The notes beneath the pieces are model-generated. The model searched no databases. It was not told the DNA's origin and saw only the letters and a program-made list of their open reading frames with translations. Made by a program: the position numbers and the translations under genes. Of a DNA stretch of 35,459 nt, positions 1 to 10,440 are shown piece after piece; positions within the stretch are counted from its first letter, which is position 1; each line of letters opens with the position of its first letter. Origin of the DNA: Methanoculleus sp. UBA374 (GTDB lineage: Archaea > Halobacteriota > Methanomicrobia > Methanomicrobiales > Methanoculleaceae); contig DAYL01000026.1 in the NCBI GenBank assembly GCA_002508705.1, forward strand, positions 1 to 35,459, read 5' to 3'.

Positions 1-3
1 TGG

Positions 4-21
4 CGTTCACAATTGTGAACG
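4..21. promoter_or_regulatory. 18-bp perfect palindrome upstream of tRNA-Cys
   Basis: CGTTCACAATTGTGAACG is a perfect 18-bp palindrome ending 4 nt before the tRNA-Cys gene. This is the interval where an archaeal operator would lie between TATA box and transcription start; the TATA box itself would be outside the window. A related but imperfect copy lies in front of the winged-helix regulator at about 6.4 kb. An operator role is inference. Confidence 0.5.
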
Positions 22-25
22 TAAT

Positions 26-96
26 GCCTGGGTGGCAGAGTGGCTATGCGTCCGACTGCAGATCGGAATAGATGAGTTCGATTCTCATCCCGGGCT
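26..96 (+). tRNA. tRNA-Cys (anticodon GCA)
   Basis: A complete cloverleaf can be drawn. The acceptor stem GCCTGGG pairs with CCCGGGC (89-95, one G-U pair) and the discriminator is U at 96, as expected for tRNA-Cys. The anticodon stem is TCCGA/TCGGA around the loop CTGCAGA, giving anticodon GCA at 58-60. The T stem ATGAG/CTCAT encloses TTCGATT. The 3' CCA is not encoded. The gene ends 12 nt before the start codon of the enzyme that makes Cys-tRNA(Cys) from Sep-tRNA(Cys), so co-transcription is likely. Confidence 0.96.
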
Positions 97-108
97 TTGG
101 CGACCACC

Positions 109-2782
<2,674 letters not shown>

Positions 2783-2831
2783 CCATGATCTGTCGATCCG
2801 GCTCCGTTGCAGTCATCTGCCGGGCCGGCCC

Positions 2832-2857
2832 GGGGAGCAGGGATCACCTCCCCTGTT
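2832..2857 (+). terminator. Possible terminator hairpin after the SepCysS operon
   Basis: GGGGAG (2832-2837) and CTCCCC (2848-2853) form a stem followed by TGTTTT. A 14-nt palindrome, CCGGGCCGGCCCGG, lies at 2820-2833 and overlaps its left arm. This would end the pscS/sulfhydrylase transcript before the next gene at 2886. The T-run is short, so support is weak. Confidence 0.3.
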
Positions 2858-2885
2858 TTCCGGACTATCCTGAGAGGCAGAACAT

Positions 2886-3440
2886 ATGAGGATTCTTTCC
2901 ATCCATGTCGATACCGTATGGTACCGCACTACACGAAAGACAAAGGTGGCGGAAGATATCGGGCCGAAAGAGGACCGGGTGGATGAATGTGTGGTTCTTT
3001 TCAGTTGCGTCGAGAAGCTTGATGAACAGAACCCCTCGCACGTTGTTGCAAGCGCCGTAAAGAACATAATTGCCCGGCTCCGGAAACTGAAGGTAAACCG
3101 GGTTTTGATCTATCCGTATGCCCATCTCACGAGCACCCTTGGGTCTCCGGAATGCGCGCTTGCCATCTTAAAGAGTCTTGAGAAGGAACTCTGTTCGGCA
3201 GCCGTCGATGTAAAGCGGGCGCCGTTCGGCTGGAACAAGGAGTTCGAGATCCACAGCAAAGGCCACCCGCTTGCCGAACTCTCCATGACGATCTGCCCCT
3301 ACGAAAAGACCGAATGCAACTTCAGGTGTCCTTACTGCAAAAATCCGGTTAACGAGACCGATCTGGAGAAATTGGTTTCGGCAACGAATGCAGCATCGAA
3401 CAGCAAGAAGACGTTTGCAGGATTTGAGGTCAGCCGATGA
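2886..3440 (+). CDS. Free-standing archaeal ThrRS-type editing domain with zinc ribbon
   Basis: The N-terminal 135 residues match the archaeal threonyl-tRNA synthetase editing domain, a D-Tyr-tRNA deacylase-like fold that removes Ser from tRNA(Thr). They begin MRILSIHVDT, contain YPYAHL at 76-81 and APFGW at 112-116, and end in SKGHPLAELSMTI. The catalytic part of ThrRS is absent; the protein has 184 residues. In its place is a four-cysteine cluster (C137, C144, C148, C151), probably a zinc ribbon for RNA binding. The stop overlaps the thiI start as ATGA, so the two are translationally coupled. Family identity is solid; the substrate is not, and the link to ThiI suggests a tRNA or thio-tRNA role rather than routine Thr editing. 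Confidence 0.82.
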   Translation: MRILSIHVDTVWYRTTRKTKVAEDIGPKEDRVDECVVLFSCVEKLDEQNPSHVVASAVKNIIARLRKLKVNRVLIYPYAHLTSTLGSPECALAILKSLEKELCSAAVDVKRAPFGWNKEFEIHSKGHPLAELSMTICPYEKTECNFRCPYCKNPVNETDLEKLVSATNAASNSKKTFAGFEVSR

Positions 3441-4567
3441 CCGCATTATGGCTTGTCCGTTACTCGGAAATATTCTTGAAGTCGGACCCCGTCCGCAGGC
3501 AGTGGGAGTATCTGCTTGCTTCAAACATCCAGAATGTACTGCCGAACTGCCGGGTAAAGAGCGAGAGAGGTCGTCTCTGGCTTTCAGGAGACGTGGACCC
3601 CACCCATCTGGAGAAGGTCTTTGGGATCGTCTCATTCTCGGCAGTTGACAAAATTCCTCTTGAAGAACTCAATGCCGGACTCCTGGAGTTCTGCAAGAGA
3701 CACGGGTTAAAAGACGCGAAGACGTTTGCAATCCGGATGAAGCGGGTAGGGAAGCATGACTTTACATCGAGCGAAAAGGCGGCGGAACTCGGCGACCTGG
3801 TCCGGAACGCATTTCCCCACCTGAAGGTAAACCTCACCGCCCCGGATAAGGAGGTCTTCGTCGAGATCAGGGATGAGGACTGCTACCTGTACGACACGGT
3901 CACGAGCGGTCCCGGCGGGCTGCCGCTCGGCAGCGGGGGAACCCTCGTTGCCCTTGTATCGGGGGGTATCGACTCTCCGGTCGCGGCCTATATGATGATG
4001 AAGCGCGGTTGCCGCATCATCCCGCTCTACGTGGCGCTCGATGAGTTCCTTGACCAGAGCAACCTTGCACGGACGGAACAGGTCGTCGAATCGCTCCGCC
4101 CCTATCAACCGGATATCCGGCTGCAGGTTGTCCGCGATTCCTATCTCGCGTCCGCAAAGAAAGAACTGGTCCGGTCCAAGCTTGAGAAGTACACCTGCCT
4201 CCTCTGCAAGAGGAGGATGTACAGGATCGCGGAGTCGTTTGCGCGGAGCGTCGGGGCAAAGGGCATCGTCACCGGGGAGTCCATCGGCCAGGTGGCGTCC
4301 CAGACGCTCGATAACCTCATGGTCCTCACTGATGTGGCGACGATCCCCGTGTATCGGCCGCTCATCGGGTTTGATAAGGCTGAGACAATACGCCTCGCAA
4401 AGGAGATCGGGACGTACATCCCGTCGACCGTTCGCGCCTCCGGCTGCGGTGCGGTGCCGAAAAAGCCGTCGACGAGAGCACACCTCGAAAAGATCCGGGA
4501 GATTGAAGAACGGCTCGTCGCTTCGTCGATACCGATACCGGAGATAACAGAGGACTCCTCGCCGTAA
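3437..4567 (+). CDS. thiI: tRNA 4-thiouridine synthase ThiI
   Basis: ThiI adenylates uridine 8 of tRNA and replaces its oxygen with sulfur. The 376-residue protein has an N-terminal ferredoxin-like/THUMP region (about 1-165) and a PP-loop ATP pyrophosphatase domain with SGGIDSP at 175-181. Three cysteines, C254 and C257 (CLLC) and C337 (SGCGAVPKK), match the Fe-S ligands described for methanogen ThiI enzymes. There is no C-terminal rhodanese domain, as expected in methanogens that take sulfur directly from sulfide. The start ATG overlaps the previous stop. tRNA genes in this window have U at the expected position 8, for example T33 in tRNA-Cys. Confidence 0.93.
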   Translation: MTALWLVRYSEIFLKSDPVRRQWEYLLASNIQNVLPNCRVKSERGRLWLSGDVDPTHLEKVFGIVSFSAVDKIPLEELNAGLLEFCKRHGLKDAKTFAIRMKRVGKHDFTSSEKAAELGDLVRNAFPHLKVNLTAPDKEVFVEIRDEDCYLYDTVTSGPGGLPLGSGGTLVALVSGGIDSPVAAYMMMKRGCRIIPLYVALDEFLDQSNLARTEQVVESLRPYQPDIRLQVVRDSYLASAKKELVRSKLEKYTCLLCKRRMYRIAESFARSVGAKGIVTGESIGQVASQTLDNLMVLTDVATIPVYRPLIGFDKAETIRLAKEIGTYIPSTVRASGCGAVPKKPSTRAHLEKIREIEERLVASSIPIPEITEDSSP

Positions 4568-4938
4568 CTCTCTTCCGGAGCACCGGACTCCTCTTCTCGT
4601 GATTGCGGGCGTAAAGGCATCCTTCCCTGGTGTCTTCCGCGATCACTCTTCTTTCTCTTCCGGAAACTTCTCCTGCCCTCGCGGACGACCGCAGTCTGGG
4701 GTATCGTGTCGTTGCTCTGATCTTTGCGAAGAGAAGCGGAACCGCCTGTTGCCGTCTCAAAGCCCGGCCATCGCCCGTGCAGGCAGAGATCGTTTGGAGA
4801 CCTCCTGATGGACACCAGCGAGGAGCGGGTCACCGGCAGAAGGTATTTTGGCGAGGAGAAAGGAATGATCAGGTGAGGAGACGGGGCTCTAAACCCCAAT
4901 AAGAAATCCCGCGCGATTGCACCATGAGGAGTTCGTCC
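4568..4938. other. Intergenic stretch, no gene recognised
   Basis: About 370 bp between thiI and the next membrane protein. Short open frames on both strands have no recognisable sequence and lack a convincing ribosome site. A weak TATA-like CAATAAGAAA near 4898 could serve the downstream gene. Confidence 0.4.
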
Positions 4939-5820
4939 ATGCGCAGAGAAGATAAGATACTCTATTCCCTCTGTCTGGCAGCTGGTGTAGCCTTACCGAC
5001 GGCCCTCACAGTCGTAAACTACACGCTGTATGAGAGCAGGTCCCTCGCGATCATGCAGATCCTTTCGGTGATGATCTATATTCCGCTGGCGTTCTGGATC
5101 TCCATGGCGTTGACCGGTGACGGAAAGCACCTGACCGAAGGTGAGTGGGATAGATTCTCCGAGGAGAAGAGGGAGACCTTTAAGAAACTGGCGGTCCCGA
5201 TGGGAAGATTGCTGACCGTAGTGTTGGTAATCGGAGTTGCCGCGCTGGAGATTCTTCTGTTCTTCCACCCGTCGTACTCCTGGGCAATCGTTCTTGTGAC
5301 AGTGTTGCTTGCAGCCGCCGTATCCATGGTTGGAATCAAGCGCATGGTGGACAGGGCCAGGGGAAACGAAGGTTCCAGGTTCTCATTGCTCTCAAAGAAG
5401 GATAAAATGGCCCTGACGCAGATATCGTTAACATCGGTGCTCCTGCTTTCCGCGATGCTGCCGATAACCCTGTTCATATCTGGCGGCATCGGTGGTTCGT
5501 TCTCGGTCACGATGGATGAGGAGACAATCAGCATCGATGCGCCCTTGTGTGATTGGGACATAGCCTATTCGGATATAGCGACCTGCGATCTGAAGGACGG
5601 GACGTTCGACGTCAGCCGCGAATTCGGCTTGAGCAACTACAAAATAATTGCCGGACAGCTGTACAACGACGAGATAGGTAACTGCAACGGTGCGATTTAT
5701 AAGGATACGAACGCGTGCGTGCTGATCGAGACGCAGAAGGGAGCGTATTACGTGTTCAACGATGCATCCTTCGAGGGTACCGCCGCGCTGTACGCTGAGA
5801 TACTGACACACCTATCGTAA
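4939..5820 (+). CDS. Membrane protein with C-terminal extracytoplasmic domain, unknown function
   Basis: I do not recognise the family. Of 293 residues, roughly the first 190 hold five hydrophobic helices (near 8-27, 35-56, 90-110, 114-130 and 163-185) with a charged loop around residues 60-80. The last 105 residues are soluble and beta-rich, starting after GGIGGSF and including DEETISIDAP; they could resemble a bacterial PH-like domain (inference). ATG 4939 is chosen over ATG 4924 because GAGGAG at 4926-4931 lies 7 nt upstream of it. Codon use is less GC-rich than in its neighbours and the gene stands alone between two low-density regions, so acquisition by transfer is possible. Confidence 0.72.
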   Translation: MRREDKILYSLCLAAGVALPTALTVVNYTLYESRSLAIMQILSVMIYIPLAFWISMALTGDGKHLTEGEWDRFSEEKRETFKKLAVPMGRLLTVVLVIGVAALEILLFFHPSYSWAIVLVTVLLAAAVSMVGIKRMVDRARGNEGSRFSLLSKKDKMALTQISLTSVLLLSAMLPITLFISGGIGGSFSVTMDEETISIDAPLCDWDIAYSDIATCDLKDGTFDVSREFGLSNYKIIAGQLYNDEIGNCNGAIYKDTNACVLIETQKGAYYVFNDASFEGTAALYAEILTHLS

Positions 5821-6087
5821 AGCCTTAAACTCCTGGCATGGACCATACCTTGCATCGCCGTTCTTTCTCTTCTTCCTACCTATTGACCTCCAGACAATTG
5901 TTCGGTGGTCGCAGAGGTGAGTGGTCTCCTCTAGATTTTTCCACGCGTTCATCAGAGCATATGGTGACTCGGCTGGTGTTTGAAGAAAGCGGAGGATTTC
6001 AACGGAGTTGAAAAAAAAGATGAAAATCGGTCTACCTGGAGACTCTTTGGACGTGCACATGTATCGGGGGTCGCATGTGCGGCCGCA

Positions 6088-6361
6088 TCATACAGCCACC
6101 ACCTCCGGCTTTTGGGTGTTCAACCCATACAGGCTCTGCCGGGCGTCGATGAAGTAGTAGTGTTCGACGATGAACCCCTCATTCTTCAAACGACTTAAGG
6201 CGTATCTCACGGTCCGCGGCGGCAGAGAGGTCTCGCGTATGAGGTCCTTCTGCGTCAACTGACCCTGCGTCTCCAATACAATATACACGAGCTTTGCCGA
6301 CGGCGGCAGGTGCCCGATCGTTGCGAGTTTGTTCTCATTTATGGCAAAAACGATCCCTCAT
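6088..6361 (-). pseudogene. Small winged-helix (MarR-like) regulator, frameshifted near its start
   Basis: The open part encodes an HTH domain: LTQKDLIRETSLPPRTVRYA is a typical helix-turn-helix, followed by a wing and a short C-terminus. Methanogen relatives carry LPPSAKLV just before this, and those codons are present in frame (6289-6309), yet this frame has no usable upstream start: GTG 6288 would cut off the first helix. An ATG at 6361 with the strong ribosome site GGTGATCC 5 nt upstream is in another frame. The two join if one base is removed from the A5 run at 6346-6350, giving a 90-residue protein. The cause may be a sequencing error, a recent mutation or programmed slippage. A palindrome-like site lies upstream, suggesting autoregulation. 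The shortest intact reading is 6088-6288. Confidence 0.6.
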
Positions 6362-6366
6362 AGTGT

Positions 6367-6374
6367 GGATCACC
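6367..6374 (-). promoter_or_regulatory. Strong ribosome binding site fixing the regulator start at 6361
   Basis: Read on the minus strand, GGTGATCC matches the archaeal anti-Shine-Dalgarno (complement GGAGGTGATC) and is followed by 5 nt and ATG at 6361-6359. It is why the reading frame break at 6346-6350 matters. Confidence 0.55.
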
Positions 6375-6388
6375 ATATCTACATACGT

Positions 6389-6404
6389 GTTCACAATTGT
6401 TAAT
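6389..6404. promoter_or_regulatory. Imperfect copy of the tRNA-Cys palindrome, upstream of the regulator
   Basis: GTTCACAATTGTTAAT agrees with the 16-bp core at positions 5-20 in 14 of 16 bases. It lies 28 nt upstream of the regulator's ATG, which would put it near the transcription start. Likely an operator, possibly autoregulatory; this is inference from position and sequence only. Confidence 0.4.
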
Positions 6405-6420
6405 TCTTTCGTTTCATTCC

Positions 6421-6704
6421 CCCGGTGGTCCTATGAATATGCTATCCGAGTTCACAGAGACACCGGCGGGTGACGTTCGCAGTTATTCTGTCCTCTCCGG
6501 TCACGCATTCACGCATATTATGGTTGAACCCTCCCGGTCTGCTCTGTTGGTCGCAATCCAGAGGCGCTCCGGGGCACGGCTTTCCACCGGGGCATGTGCA
6601 TCTCCTCCTGCCGAGGCCGATCCCGGGGACAAAACAGGGCCCATATTACGGCAAGGCAAGAAGCGCCGGAGAATCAGAAGACGGTATCTCTTTCCCCGGC
6701 AAAG
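6421..6704. other. Intergenic stretch, no gene recognised
   Basis: Between the divergent regulator promoter and the end of npdG. Short plus-strand frames (for example from ATG 6433) have no recognisable sequence or ribosome site. Nothing else is visible besides the terminator structure at its right edge. Confidence 0.35.
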
Positions 6705-6734
6705 GGGTCCCCTTCTCTGGGGACCCGGAAAAAA
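6705..6734 (-). terminator. Terminator after the thioredoxin/npdG operon
   Basis: Reading the minus strand past the npdG stop, a T6 run (6734-6729) is followed by a perfect 8-bp stem, GGGTCCCC/GGGGACCC (6726-6705), with a 6-nt loop. Archaeal termination relies on the T-run. Confidence 0.5.
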
Positions 6735-6743
6735 GCTTGATTC

Positions 6744-7394
6744 CTATACGAACCTTACACCGACGTCGTGCATCCCGTTGAAGCGGGCGATGTTGAGGAG
6801 GAGGGGTGTGACGCTCTCGACGATGGATGCGGCGCGAAGTGGGCCCGCATCATAGGCACGGAGGTTTGATACGTTATTGACAATCTCCATAACTTTCTGC
6901 TTGGCGCCGTCGTCGTCGCAACAGACGGCAACGGAGTAATCCAGTTCTTCGTCAAGCATCTGCCACCGGTGTGCCGCGATGTTGTTGAACGCAGCACAAA
7001 CGGTTGCGCTTGCGGGAAGCATCCCCTTGATCATCATCGCCGCCGAGCCTTCCGGCGGAGGGGCGTAGGAGAAGTAAGTCGTGCGTTCGATCGGGTTGAC
7101 GGGGCTGACGACGATCTTGTCCTCAAACCCGGTCAGGGTCTTCAGGGTCGGGACCACGTGCTTGAACGGTATCGCAAGAATGACAATATCCGCTTCATCG
7201 ACCGCATACTGGTTGGTGACGCCAAGCAGGCTGCATGTCTGGTCCCGCTCCTGCAGGGAGGCCCTGCAGGCATCACAGGTTGCTATCGCTTTTGTCTCCT
7301 CACGCGAACCGACGATTACATCATACTTCGGAGAGAGCCGGAGTGCCATACCCTCCCCGATTTCACCTGTCCCCCCAACGATACCGATCTTCAC
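6744..7394 (-). CDS. npdG: F420-dependent NADP reductase
   Basis: The enzyme moves hydride between reduced coenzyme F420 and NADP in the cytoplasm, feeding biosynthesis with NADPH. The 216-residue protein starts with the Rossmann motif MKIGIVGGTGEIG and continues with IVGSREE, the NADP-binding segment that contacts the 2'-phosphate in this family. ILAIPFKHV and VSPVNPIER follow the fold of the family. The start is GTG 7394, whose bases overlap the thioredoxin stop (GTGA), so the two genes are translationally coupled. The pairing suggests thioredoxin reduction or thiol redox linked to F420H2. Length and motifs are normal. Confidence 0.93.
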   Translation of the reverse strand: MKIGIVGGTGEIGEGMALRLSPKYDVIVGSREETKAIATCDACRASLQERDQTCSLLGVTNQYAVDEADIVILAIPFKHVVPTLKTLTGFEDKIVVSPVNPIERTTYFSYAPPPEGSAAMMIKGMLPASATVCAAFNNIAAHRWQMLDEELDYSVAVCCDDDGAKQKVMEIVNNVSNLRAYDAGPLRAASIVESVTPLLLNIARFNGMHDVGVRFV

Positions 7395-7684
7395 TGTCTT
7401 TGCACCAGCGGTTTTAGGATGCTCTCAAGCTTCTCAAGATCCTGGACGCCTACCAGTTTCTGGACGAGAGCCCCGTCTTTCTCGATGACGAGCGTGGGGA
7501 CGAACTGAATCTCGTATTTCGTGGCGTACTCTCGCATCTGTTCAGGATCGGCCTCGTCAACGTTGATCTTCCTGATCTCGACCTGGTCGCCCATTCTCTC
7601 TCTTAGTTCATCGATGATAGGCGACTGCTGGTGGCACGGGCCACACCACTCAGCGAAAAAGTCCATTAAAACCGGTTTTCCCAT
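7391..7684 (-). CDS. Thioredoxin
   Basis: A 97-residue thioredoxin with the active site AEWCGPCHQ (residues 12-20), the cis-proline in FVPTLVI and a typical C-terminal helix. It reduces protein disulfides in the cytoplasm. ATG 7684 is preferred: an ATG at 7702 is in frame but sits inside the right-hand palindrome and close to the predicted transcription start (about 7700). It is coupled by a 4-nt overlap to npdG, so the F420:NADP reductase may supply its electrons through a reductase encoded elsewhere (inference). Confidence 0.92.
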   Translation of the reverse strand: MGKPVLMDFFAEWCGPCHQQSPIIDELRERMGDQVEIRKINVDEADPEQMREYATKYEIQFVPTLVIEKDGALVQKLVGVQDLEKLESILKPLVQRQ

Positions 7685-7697
7685 ACTTATTACCCCA

Positions 7698-7730
7698 TTC
7701 ACACAAATGTGTGTGAACGGGGCAATAAAG
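7698..7730 (-). promoter_or_regulatory. Promoter and inverted repeat of the thioredoxin/npdG operon
   Basis: On the minus strand CTTTATTG (7730-7723) fits a TATA box, predicting transcription start near 7700. TTCACACA (7698-7705) and TGTGTGAA (7710-7717) form a perfect 8-bp inverted repeat with a 4-nt spacer exactly over that start. Its arms resemble those of the 18-bp palindrome at 4-21 but the half-site spacing differs (8 versus 2 nt), so a shared regulator is only possible. Confidence 0.4.
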
Positions 7731-7744
7731 GTTGTGTAAGGTTT

Positions 7745-9205
7745 TTATTTTGAGAGGATTGCCATGATTATCTTTCCATAGGCGGGCCTGGTGACCAGGA
7801 TGCCGACCATGGCGCCGAGTATGGTGATGATGGCAAAGCCCCGAAGCGTGGAGAGGTCCATCAGCGCGAGGGGGAACATGGCGATGACGACCGTTGCCAC
7901 GGACGCGGCGATGATCCCGAGCGCCCGCGCGTACCGCTTCATGTAGAGGCTCGGCGACGGGACCCGCCCTTCGTGGAGCACTTCATCGGTGATGATGACG
8001 AGCTGGTCGATGCCGGTGCCCACCACCGCTATCAAACCGGCGATGGAGGCAAGGTCCAGTTGCTGGATGAAGCGGGCGATACCGAGCAGGATGATGATCT
8101 CGGAGACGTTGACGGCCAGCATCGGGATCACGATCGTGGGCTCGCGGTAGCGGAGGTAGACCATGACCCCTACGGCGAGCAGCGCGAGGACCCCGGCAAG
8201 GAGAACCACCGTCTTGAACTGCTCGCCGAGCGCTGCCGGGACGGAGCCGGACCCGACGACCTCTACATCCACCGGCAGGGCGCCGGCGCGGAGGTGGATC
8301 TCGAGTTCCATCGCGTCCTCAAGCCCGGCGTCGCCGAGCCCGGTGCTCGCGGAGAGCGACCTGACCGGGCCCGACCGAAGTTCCGCTGCAAGCTTCTGAT
8401 TGAGCGGGGCGCTGTAGACGGTCTCGTTGTCGAGGAGCATCACGAGGAAGTGGCTTTCCGGGTTGTTGACCGCTCCATGTTCGATGGCCGCCTTCTGGAA
8501 CGCCTGGGCGCCCGCATCGGTAAGCGAGAACGCGACGCTCCAGTCCTGATTCCTGGGGTCTTTCTGCGGGACGCCGACGCTGGTGATCTGGTCGCCGTAG
8601 ATGACGTGCTCGGTCGCGTTCCCGGTTGTCTGGATCCGGATCTCGAACATGCCCTGCTTGCCGACGATCTCCTGTGCCGTCGCCATATCCACGCCGGCGA
8701 GTTCTATCCGCACGTACTGCGGATACTCACTTCCTGTCGGCGTGAGCAGGTTGATCCGCGCGTCCTGCATCCCGAGGGCGTTCACCTTCTCGTTGAGGAT
8801 CCGTTTCACGTCGTCCGCGGTGGGCTGCGATACGCCCTTCTGGTAGGCGACGATCGAGGCGTCCGATGCCGCAAAGATCGGTTCCAGTTCGGCGCGGGAG
8901 ACGCCCTTTCGGATCTCGAGGTGGTCCGCGTCGATCTGGGTGACGTCCGTCTCAAGGTCTGTCTGCAGGTTATCTATCAGGTCTTCGACCGATCCGCTGG
9001 TAGAGTAGGTCACAACGACGGACTGAAACTCCATCTGCAGCCATGAACCGCCTTCAAGGTCGAGGCCGAACTGGAGGTTCCCCTCAAGTCCCTTCTCCGG
9101 GTTCGGGGGCGCGAGGTAGATGCCGACGAGGGAGCCTATGACCAGCACGAGCAGCAGGGCCACCCGCCAGTCCTTGATGAGATTCACGATAGTTTCGCTG
9201 TTCAT
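7745..9205 (-). CDS. secD: Protein translocase subunit SecD
   Basis: SecD works with SecF to aid Sec-dependent export using the membrane gradient. The 486-residue archaeal form has an N-terminal membrane helix (about 13-31), the conserved GLDLEGGSWLQME motif at the start of the large external domain, and five C-terminal helices from about residue 333. The segment AVVGTGIDQLVIITDE within these helices is the RND-type SecD signature. The start ATG at 9205 directly abuts the secF stop, so the two are one operon in the usual archaeal order secF-secD. Confidence 0.95.
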   Translation of the reverse strand: MNSETIVNLIKDWRVALLLVLVIGSLVGIYLAPPNPEKGLEGNLQFGLDLEGGSWLQMEFQSVVVTYSTSGSVEDLIDNLQTDLETDVTQIDADHLEIRKGVSRAELEPIFAASDASIVAYQKGVSQPTADDVKRILNEKVNALGMQDARINLLTPTGSEYPQYVRIELAGVDMATAQEIVGKQGMFEIRIQTTGNATEHVIYGDQITSVGVPQKDPRNQDWSVAFSLTDAGAQAFQKAAIEHGAVNNPESHFLVMLLDNETVYSAPLNQKLAAELRSGPVRSLSASTGLGDAGLEDAMELEIHLRAGALPVDVEVVGSGSVPAALGEQFKTVVLLAGVLALLAVGVMVYLRYREPTIVIPMLAVNVSEIIILLGIARFIQQLDLASIAGLIAVVGTGIDQLVIITDEVLHEGRVPSPSLYMKRYARALGIIAASVATVVIAMFPLALMDLSTLRGFAIITILGAMVGILVTRPAYGKIIMAILSK

Positions 9206-10060
9206 TTACTTACCGCCCCGGAGGATGTATTCCTTGAGAATTCCGGCGTTCAGCATCCATGCATTCATCATGTCGATGAGGAGCCCGATGATGAGGACGC
9301 TTGCTATCTCGCTGATGATCTGGATCTGTCCTGCCGTGGTGACGACCCACATGGCGGCGATGGCCGCAAGAGTCGTGGTCGTCATGATGATCCCGGTCCT
9401 GAAGGCCCCGGAAAGTTTCTCGTCGAGTTTCCCCTTGCGCTTTAAGAGGCGCGTGGTTAAGAGGACGTTACTGTCTGCAGAGTAGCCGATCAACATCAGC
9501 AGGGCTGCCGTTGTCCCGAGGGAGAGGGGAATGCCGAAGACCTGCATGGCCGCGGCGGTGATGATGATATCCGAGACCGCCGAGAGGACGATGGCACCCG
9601 ACGCCACCAGGTGCCGGTACACCAGGAAGATCACGATGGCCACCCCGATGAACGAGATGATCAGGGCGAGGATGGCTTGATTCTGGAGTGTCTTCCCGAA
9701 AGTTTCACCGATCTGGTCAATCTTTGCATCGGGATACTTCTCGTTGATGAGTGCGACAAGACCCCGGTGCTCTTCGTCGCTCATGGGACCGAACTGGAGG
9801 TATTTCCCGTTGCCGATCCCCTCACCCACCGATAGGAGCGGATACGCCGAGAAGGTCGCCTCTATCGTCTCCTTGTTGTCAGAGGTAAATACAGTGACCG
9901 CCGTTCCTCCTACAAAGTCGATGCCCAGTGCCAAGGGCATGCCGGTGGCGAGCGTGGTGTAGCCAAGCACACCCACGGCAAGGAAGAGAAGAACGAGGGG
10001 CAGCGTTACCATCTGCCGTGGAGAATATTTGTTAATAATGTCGTATCTGGGGACTTCCAT
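9206..10060 (-). CDS. secF: Protein translocase subunit SecF
   Basis: A 284-residue SecF with a first membrane helix near 17-35, the signature GIDFVGGTAVTVF, a short external domain, and five C-terminal membrane helices. It pairs with SecD, encoded with no gap downstream. ATG 10060 gives the normal N-terminus; the promoter is about 40-50 nt upstream. Confidence 0.95.
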   Translation of the reverse strand: MEVPRYDIINKYSPRQMVTLPLVLLFLAVGVLGYTTLATGMPLALGIDFVGGTAVTVFTSDNKETIEATFSAYPLLSVGEGIGNGKYLQFGPMSDEEHRGLVALINEKYPDAKIDQIGETFGKTLQNQAILALIISFIGVAIVIFLVYRHLVASGAIVLSAVSDIIITAAAMQVFGIPLSLGTTAALLMLIGYSADSNVLLTTRLLKRKGKLDEKLSGAFRTGIIMTTTTLAAIAAMWVVTTAGQIQIISEIASVLIIGLLIDMMNAWMLNAGILKEYILRGGK

Positions 10061-10098
10061 ACTGCAATACTGGTATGAATGTGATGTGTTAAAGGGTT

Positions 10099-10113
10099 GC
10101 TTATTGTATAAGC
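10099..10113 (-). promoter_or_regulatory. secFD promoter TATA within a palindrome
   Basis: GCTTATTGTATAAGC is a 6+3+6 perfect palindrome. Read on the minus strand its CTTATACA part is a plausible TATA box, predicting a transcription start near 10085 and a leader of about 25 nt to the secF ATG. Whether the symmetry is an operator or chance is unknown. Confidence 0.4.
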
Positions 10114-10210
10114 CGGGAATCGAGATCGGTCATGATAGAACCGCCGCCCCCCGGGACTACCCAGCCTGGAGAACTGACCGGAGCTTCCTCAGAAGTGGCC
10201 CTGCACATCC

Positions 10211-10266
10211 CATCCCGGGATGCGCGGACACCCTGCAGGGTGTCCGGGGGAGACCCCCTACGGGGG
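10211..10266. repeat. Cluster of three adjacent palindromes in the secF/DUF2551 intergenic region
   Basis: Three symmetrical elements are packed almost end to end: CATCCCGGGATG (10211-10222), the 20-bp perfect palindrome GGACACCCTGCAGGGTGTCC (10226-10245) and GGGGGAGACCCCC (10246-10258), the last able to pair alternatively with GGGGG at 10262-10266. No coding frame here is credible. The arrangement looks like an extragenic palindromic repeat or a structured RNA; it lies 140-200 nt upstream of the DUF2551 start and transcribes from neither known promoter with certainty. Confidence 0.5.
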
Positions 10267-10410
10267 CGGATACTGCGATTAAAACCGAATATGGTCAATA
10301 ATATCAACTTTTTCGATAAATCGTGGCGTTACATCCCTCTCTTGCCTATTTCGTCAGACAATTGTCGTCCTACCGTCAGAATACCCGATTAAATGAGTGA
10401 AAAGAAAAGA

Positions 10411-10420
10411 TATATATAAA
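10411..10420 (+). promoter_or_regulatory. TATA box of the DUF2551 gene
   Basis: TATATATAAA preceded by the purine-rich AAAGAAAAGA (BRE-like). Transcription start is expected at about 10438-10443, right at the ATG (10441), so the mRNA is probably leaderless. Confidence 0.65.
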
Positions 10421-10440
10421 ATACCGAATCACAAGCACAT

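Noticed and set aside
4599..4902. Short plus-strand frames between thiI and the membrane protein
   Set aside because: No recognisable sequence, no ribosome site, and they lie in different overlapping frames.
10101..10307. A 68-codon minus-strand frame through the palindrome cluster
   Set aside because: Its translation is low-complexity and comes from the palindromes themselves; no ribosome site or homology.
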